From positions 132,501 through 182,500 of the forward strand of contig CAJNDS010002071.1 in assembly GCA_905221605.1 (NCBI GenBank): a stretch of 50,000 nucleotides of DNA, in the 5' to 3' direction. This document shows, one piece after another, positions 45,878-50,000 of the stretch (position 1 is its first letter; the number at the start of each line of letters is the position of its first letter). The stretch is from Symbiodinium natans (lineage: Eukaryota; Sar; Dinophyceae; Suessiales; Symbiodiniaceae). The position numbers were made by a program, and so were the translations under genes. The notes beneath the pieces were generated by a model. It did no database searches. It was not told where the DNA came from and saw nothing but the letters and a program-made list of their open reading frames with translations.

Positions 45878-46018
45878 TCATTTTCCCTGCAGCCCATTTC
45901 GATTGATCTCAAGCTTCCACCAGCTGAGGCATGTCCTTCGGGACAGCTTCAGCCATATACCATCCTTGGTAAACTGTGCTTCGCCCAGGAGTGTCTGGAG
46001 CTTGGCCGCTCCGAACTC
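45878..46018 (-). CDS. Terminal exon of an unidentified gene upstream of SUMO
   Basis: A minus-strand open stretch of 46 codons ending in TGA at 45880-45878. It reads FGAAKLQTLLGEAQFTKDGI, then WLKLSRRTCLSWWKLEINRN. The acceptor is not clear. The stop lies only about 220 bases before the SUMO trans-splice site, so the two genes would be tightly packed head to tail. Confidence 0.45.
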   Translation of the reverse strand, partial: EFGAAKLQTLLGEAQFTKDGIWLKLSRRTCLSWWKLEINRNGLQGK

Positions 46019-46712
46019 TCAGAACCGACGAATCTCTTCTGTGCACACTTCTGCTGAATTTTGCTGGCATCGTTACACACAACACGGAATCACCCCATGG
46101 ACATCAAGAGTCGATATGGGCAAAGAAAAACTCAATCAAATGAGGTACGACGAGTTACGCATCTCGACTCAGGTGTCACCTGTACTCCACTTCTGGACTA
46201 AGCAAGATGGAAGGGTGGTTGCCAGTCATCTCCAGACTACTGGAGAAGACAGGCTACTGACAACAACCTATGTAAGACAATTTCTACGAACATGTTCGAC
46301 ATAGTTGACTACGATTGCATAGCAAATTTTGGTGACACACACGTGGCTAGAGCAGAAGTTACATGCCCAACTGGGGGGCATGATGTGCCTAGCACCTGCA
46401 AGCGGTACCTTCATGTACTTCACTCGAATTCTGACAGGCCACTTCAACTTCTGGATTGGCAAGGAGGCTCCAAACGGGCGCATCCCAAGCCCCAGCATGA
46501 GGCAAGGTGCCTGCCTATGCAAGAATTTGCCATGCTGCTGTCACTGCGACCGCAATGGATCCTTCTCCACTCAGCATCTGCAGTGCATTCCACACAAGAT
46601 TTGATGTTTTGTTTCACAGGTCTTGATGACTTTGATAGTGCTGCAACGGCAATTTAAAATTCTTAAAACATGTAAAAACAGAAGTGATGTGAGGATGTGA
46701 AGGTGAAACACG

Positions 46713-46979
46713 TCATGCTTCCTGTGTCAGGACATGTTCTGCAACTGAGGTGAGACTGGATGCTGCGTAACTTCGCAGGCTCTGTCGAAAAAAACAAGAC
46801 GTTTCATGACGTTTCGTGCTGTCGGCACAAAACTCAATCGGCACAGTTTGCTCGACATAGAGGGCAGAATGCTGCTCGTTGCCTTGGAATTTCTGCGCAA
46901 GGTGGATCATGGAGTTGACACCGCTGGAAGATGGCCCAACACCCAACCCGCACTTATCGGTAACATAAACAGTTGTGGC
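46713..46979 (-). CDS. Exon-like open frame, unidentified
   Basis: After GACAAG|GCC the minus strand stays open for 88 codons: ATTVYVTDKCGLGVGPSSSG, then VNSMIHLAQKFQGNEQHSAL, then YVEQTVPIEFCADSTKRH. A GC donor inside TTCCAAG|GC could end it early. It may belong to the same gene as 46018-45878. No family recognised. Confidence 0.45.
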   Translation of the reverse strand, partial: ATTVYVTDKCGLGVGPSSSGVNSMIHLAQKFQGNEQHSALYVEQTVPIEFCADSTKRHETSCFFRQSLRSYAASSLTSVAEHVLTQEA

Positions 46980-47217
46980 CTTGTCAAGTTGATTTTCGAT
47001 CTGTACACATTACAGTAGCTACTCTGAAAGCAAACAGATCAGGGTCTGGCATCCAGTTTGCCACACACCTCAGAACCAGCGAACGACATTCAACGCATCA
47101 CTAGCGAGACAGAACTGCGAACAATGTGAAGCCCCCATTCGGAACCACCGTGCCAAATGCCAGTCATGGCAGACCGACAGGCCATTCAATTGCCACCTAC
47201 CCTTGCTGAAACTATGC

Positions 47218-47262
47218 ACGCGCACACACACACACACACAGACACACGCACGCATGCACGCC
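47218..47262. repeat. CA-rich microsatellite
   Basis: (CA)n with CACGCACGCATG variants. It probably lies in an intron or downstream of the RING gene. Confidence 0.9.
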
Positions 47263-47586
47263 TGCAAGAATGTGTGCACGCATGCGAACTCACACGCATG
47301 CGGGCCCATTCTTATTGTGTGCTGACTTGTAGATGCTAACGCATGGCAAGTAGCATTCTTGTAGGTGGTGGGAGAAGGCAGCTGGACGAGTGATGAAATG
47401 TACGAACGTTGTGCTGCCAGATTCATGTAAGTGTTTGCTCACAACCCCCACATCCTACACCGTAACCTCAAAGAGATCGTGCTGGAATAGGTTTAGATTT
47501 CTGTTGGGCTGCAGTGTTGCCGCGGCTGTCCAGTGCGTACATAGTCTGTGCGCACCCACACATGTGCAACTAGGCCCCAGCTCCAC

Positions 47587-48161
47587 GTGGAAGAAATGCC
47601 CACAGCGCAGTGCGGTGAGGATCTCGCCCTCCTATGACAGCACAGCACAACCTCCAAACACCAAGCAAGGGCGTACTTCCCACAAGTCTGTGATCATGTG
47701 ATCTTCCTACTTCTCTACATCGGCCGGTTAGGGCTCATGCAAAGCACTGGGTAGCAAGATAATGCATGTGCGCGGTCCTGAAACCCTTCTAAGCAAATGG
47801 AGCACTGCTGCATGTCTTTGGCTGTGAACCGTACCTGCGCGCACTTCAAGGCATTCCTGGATCTAGGCATCTGGAGTAGTGACTGAGCAGTGTCCGAGTG
47901 CGACTGGCATGCCGAAGCTTTGCTAAATGTGTTGCACAATCTCGGCCTTGGGAAGAGCGTAGACTTCCTCTTCAGACAGGCCGGCCACGTCCTGCTACAG
48001 TTTACAAGCTGGTGGCCTTTAACTCCTTTAATCCTGTCAGGAAGACACGGCAGTAAAATCAGCACAGAGGCCAATGGGCCAAGGCTGCTGCAACTGCACA
48101 GCTTGTGCCGAGGGCATGGCCGGCACAAGATCTGGAATGTCAAGGACACGGCGAATACTAC
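47587..48161 (-). CDS. RING-H2 E3 ubiquitin ligase-like gene, partial
   Basis: Phase-0 exons on the minus strand: 48033-48017 (LKELK), 47991-47947 (DVAGLSEEEVYALPK), 47834-47778 (VRFTAKDMQQCSICLEGFQ) and 47631-about 47587 (EGEILTALRCGHFFH). Donors are GC, GC and GA, with AG|G acceptors. Joined, they form the classic lead-in plus first half of a RING-H2 finger: C-x2-C, 14 residues, C-x-H-x2-H. This binds zinc and recruits an E2 ubiquitin enzyme. A likely earlier exon starts at 48161 (SIRRVLDIPDLVPAMPSAQ). The second half (Cys-x2 and CPxC) was not located with confidence. Further exon-like pieces lie upstream to about 48.6 kb (IENMSALLQ, ADLYKDSCVYP). Confidence 0.75.
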
Positions 48162-48773
48162 CTAACAGATCAAAACACAAGCGATCACGCACAGCATGCA
48201 AGTGGCATACAGTGTGCAAGTTGGATGTGGGGATTGAAGAGCTACCGTTCCATGGTGAATGCCTGACAAACAGCCATTCGATTTTAAAGCTTTTCTCTGT
48301 GCTCCCGGTGCCATCCATAACTTTCCCACCTAGCTTTCATGTTCAAACTCCGAGTTGGCTACTAGCGACGTTCTCGTCCAACTGGTGTTCCAGCGCCCAC
48401 CTGGGTACACGCAGCTGTCTTTGTATAAGTCCGCCTCTGACCAGACGACGATGACCCAAGACCTATGATGCACGACAGGAGCTGCATCAAGCCTGCTATT
48501 TTGCATATTTTTGCAGCAGAACAACACAACCTGCATGTCATGGATGCCTTGCCTTTGCAAGAGGGCGCTCATGTTCTCAATCCTGCGATCTGTCACAATG
48601 TGCGAGAAGAAACCGACGCTACAGTAGCTGGCACATGATGGCACATGTGCCCCTGTGGCCCAAGCTGGCATGTGTCGGTCCTAGGGCTTGTAAAAGAGCG
48701 AGGACTGGCTGTCACACTGGTTCCATCTTAGCACCCGAGAGCATGTTGCGCTAATTGAACGCGGCACAGTAGA

Positions 48774-49049
48774 TCAGGGAGCTACGGTCTGTTTACGTGC
48801 TGATGAGTCTGATGAGTGGTACGGTCGTAAATAGTCATCTGAAATCTGGAAAACGTCACCAATTGTCTGAAACTGCCCCCCATGGTCAGAAAGGCCTCCA
48901 AGCCTCAGCAAGAGAACTTCACAAACCGTAAGCAGTTCGCTGCTGGAACAAGAAGGCAATAGCAGTTGCCAGTCAGTAGCAAGGCCCAAGATGCATTGTC
49001 CATAGCCACCACAAGCTGTAGTTGGCTGCTTGTGCAGCATCGAAATCAT
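48774..49049 (-). CDS. Candidate exon(s), unknown protein
   Basis: A minus-strand open frame with protein-like sequence: ILGLATDWQLLLPSCSSSEL, then LTVCEVLLLRLGGLSDHGGQ, then FQTIGDVFQISDDYLRPYHS. Internal AG|G sites mean it may be spliced. A competing frame over the same bases reads LQLVVAMDNASWALLLTGN. Same strand as the RING gene; it could be its upstream neighbour. Not recognised. Confidence 0.35.
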   Translation of the reverse strand: MISMLHKQPTTACGGYGQCILGLATDWQLLLPSCSSSELLTVCEVLLLRLGGLSDHGGQFQTIGDVFQISDDYLRPYHSSDSSARKQTVAP

Positions 49050-50000
49050 TTATCAAGTCTCGGTGCTTCAGACCGGATACTGAAAGTCGAAATACCGTGG
49101 TACAAGCGGCAACGAACACTTGAACTTGCTCGGATTGTTGGCACGTGTTGAAAGGTTCGGCTCTGGACAGGGCCTCCGATACAGTCCGTGCTCTTCCACT
49201 CCATAAGGACACGGAAACAGCTAGGGACTGGTGTGTTGTGCGGAGGAGGGCAGTTCAGGGTAGCTACCTGCCGTCCCCCACACACATGCAAAAACAGCGC
49301 GAGTCGAGCGCTTGTACGAAGACATACCAAGACCAGGATCTTGTACTTCTAACGTTCACTTCACATGTCGTTCTGACTTGGCAGCAGCACGTTTGGTGGC
49401 TTCATGGCACTCGAAACGTTTCCCGGATTCCTTCCGGGCTATATGTTACAGGTACCCGAACATTCTCCTTCTTAGCAGATTACAGGTAGCGAATGCCCGA
49501 TAACGAGTCTGGCTCACCTCATAAGACATGGAACAAAACAAGCCGGCACTTGCAGAACTGTATGGACTGTATGGAATCACAAGAATCACGCTGGGGACGC
49601 CGGTACTGGGGCGGCAGCAGACGATGTGCATCGACTGCCCATCATCCTCGGCTCAGAGAAACTCATCAGAACGAACTAGGACTAGCGACCAGCACAGACC
49701 AAGTCATGGAACCACGTATGCAAGCAACATAAAAGTCTTAAACTGACGCGCTCCCCGACCTCACACTTGATCTCACACCTCCTCAGGCCCTAATTACGAA
49801 ACAGTGGACAAAATTGAAGAAGAACACCAGCTGTGTGTGCGCTGACCAGGCTGCTCAGTTCCTCGGTTCAGGTTCATTAAATTTACCTAGTCCCCAGTGG
49901 AGCTCCGTCGGTAACGGCCATTGGCAGAGCGACTGGAAAATCCGTCGCCCCATTCAATGGAGAAAAATCACCCGCGCTGCGGCGTCAACCGTGCAATGCA
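49050..50000. other. No supported gene
   Basis: A plus-strand frame after TTGAAAG|GT at about 49155 (SALDRASDTVRALPLHKDTE) and its antisense are both mildly protein-like. Neither has a partner exon. Confidence 0.3.

Noticed and set aside
47160-47200. VAIEWPVGLP as the second half of the RING finger
   Set aside because: Position and Trp are suggestive after GGGTAG|GTG, but the required cysteines are missing and a stop follows.

Overview
The window looks like nuclear DNA of a dinoflagellate, probably in the Symbiodiniaceae/Suessiales range. The best evidence is splicing. A SUMO gene on the minus strand (45646-44485) can be assembled from eight tiny exons. Its seven introns use five GC, one GT and one GA donor, and every acceptor is AG followed by G, the pattern described for Symbiodinium. 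Degenerate CCCTAAA/TTTAGGG blocks and heavy microsatellite content agree. There are no operons, ribosome binding sites or bacterial-style genes. Most long open frames are chance or repeat-derived, because true exons here are 20-260 nt.

Layout. 1-13.7 kb is mostly repeats: a GTA microsatellite, GGATTCGC and GAGACAAAG arrays, a 750-bp TATTGGTTTTC tract, three ~147-bp tandem units, and telomere-like blocks that switch strand across a poly-C tract. A few possible exons lie among them near 6.1-6.6 kb (+) and 10 kb (-). 13.7-22.7 kb is sparse, with a CxxC-containing open frame (15.4-15.0 kb), an exon near 17.4 kb, an AAAGC tract and an exon near 20.7 kb. From 28.4 to 22.8 kb a minus-strand gene with an Ala/Glu/Lys-rich, coiled-coil-like N-terminal part can be followed through many phase-compatible exons. 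One of them carries an in-frame TAG. 28.4-33.7 kb is nearly empty.

33721-42063 is a complete LTR retrotransposon in minus orientation. It has 7-bp target duplications, LTRs of 750 and 792 bp with TG...CA ends, a poly-G tract before the 3' LTR, and a primer binding site matching the 5' half of tRNA-Lys(CUU) up to the anticodon stem, a copia-like half-tRNA arrangement. It encodes a frame-broken Gag-like region but no reverse transcriptase that I can find. The whole element, LTRs included, is densely sprinkled with GGATA/GGAATA on its sense strand.

42.1-50 kb holds a minus-strand gene cluster: an unidentified gene, SUMO, another unidentified gene, and a RING-H2 ubiquitin-ligase-like gene. Supported exons from 17 to 49 kb are all on the minus strand apart from weaker plus-strand candidates, which fits the unidirectional gene arrays of dinoflagellates. 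SUMO (a modifier) and the RING protein (a possible ligase) are functionally related classes, but no specific link can be shown here.
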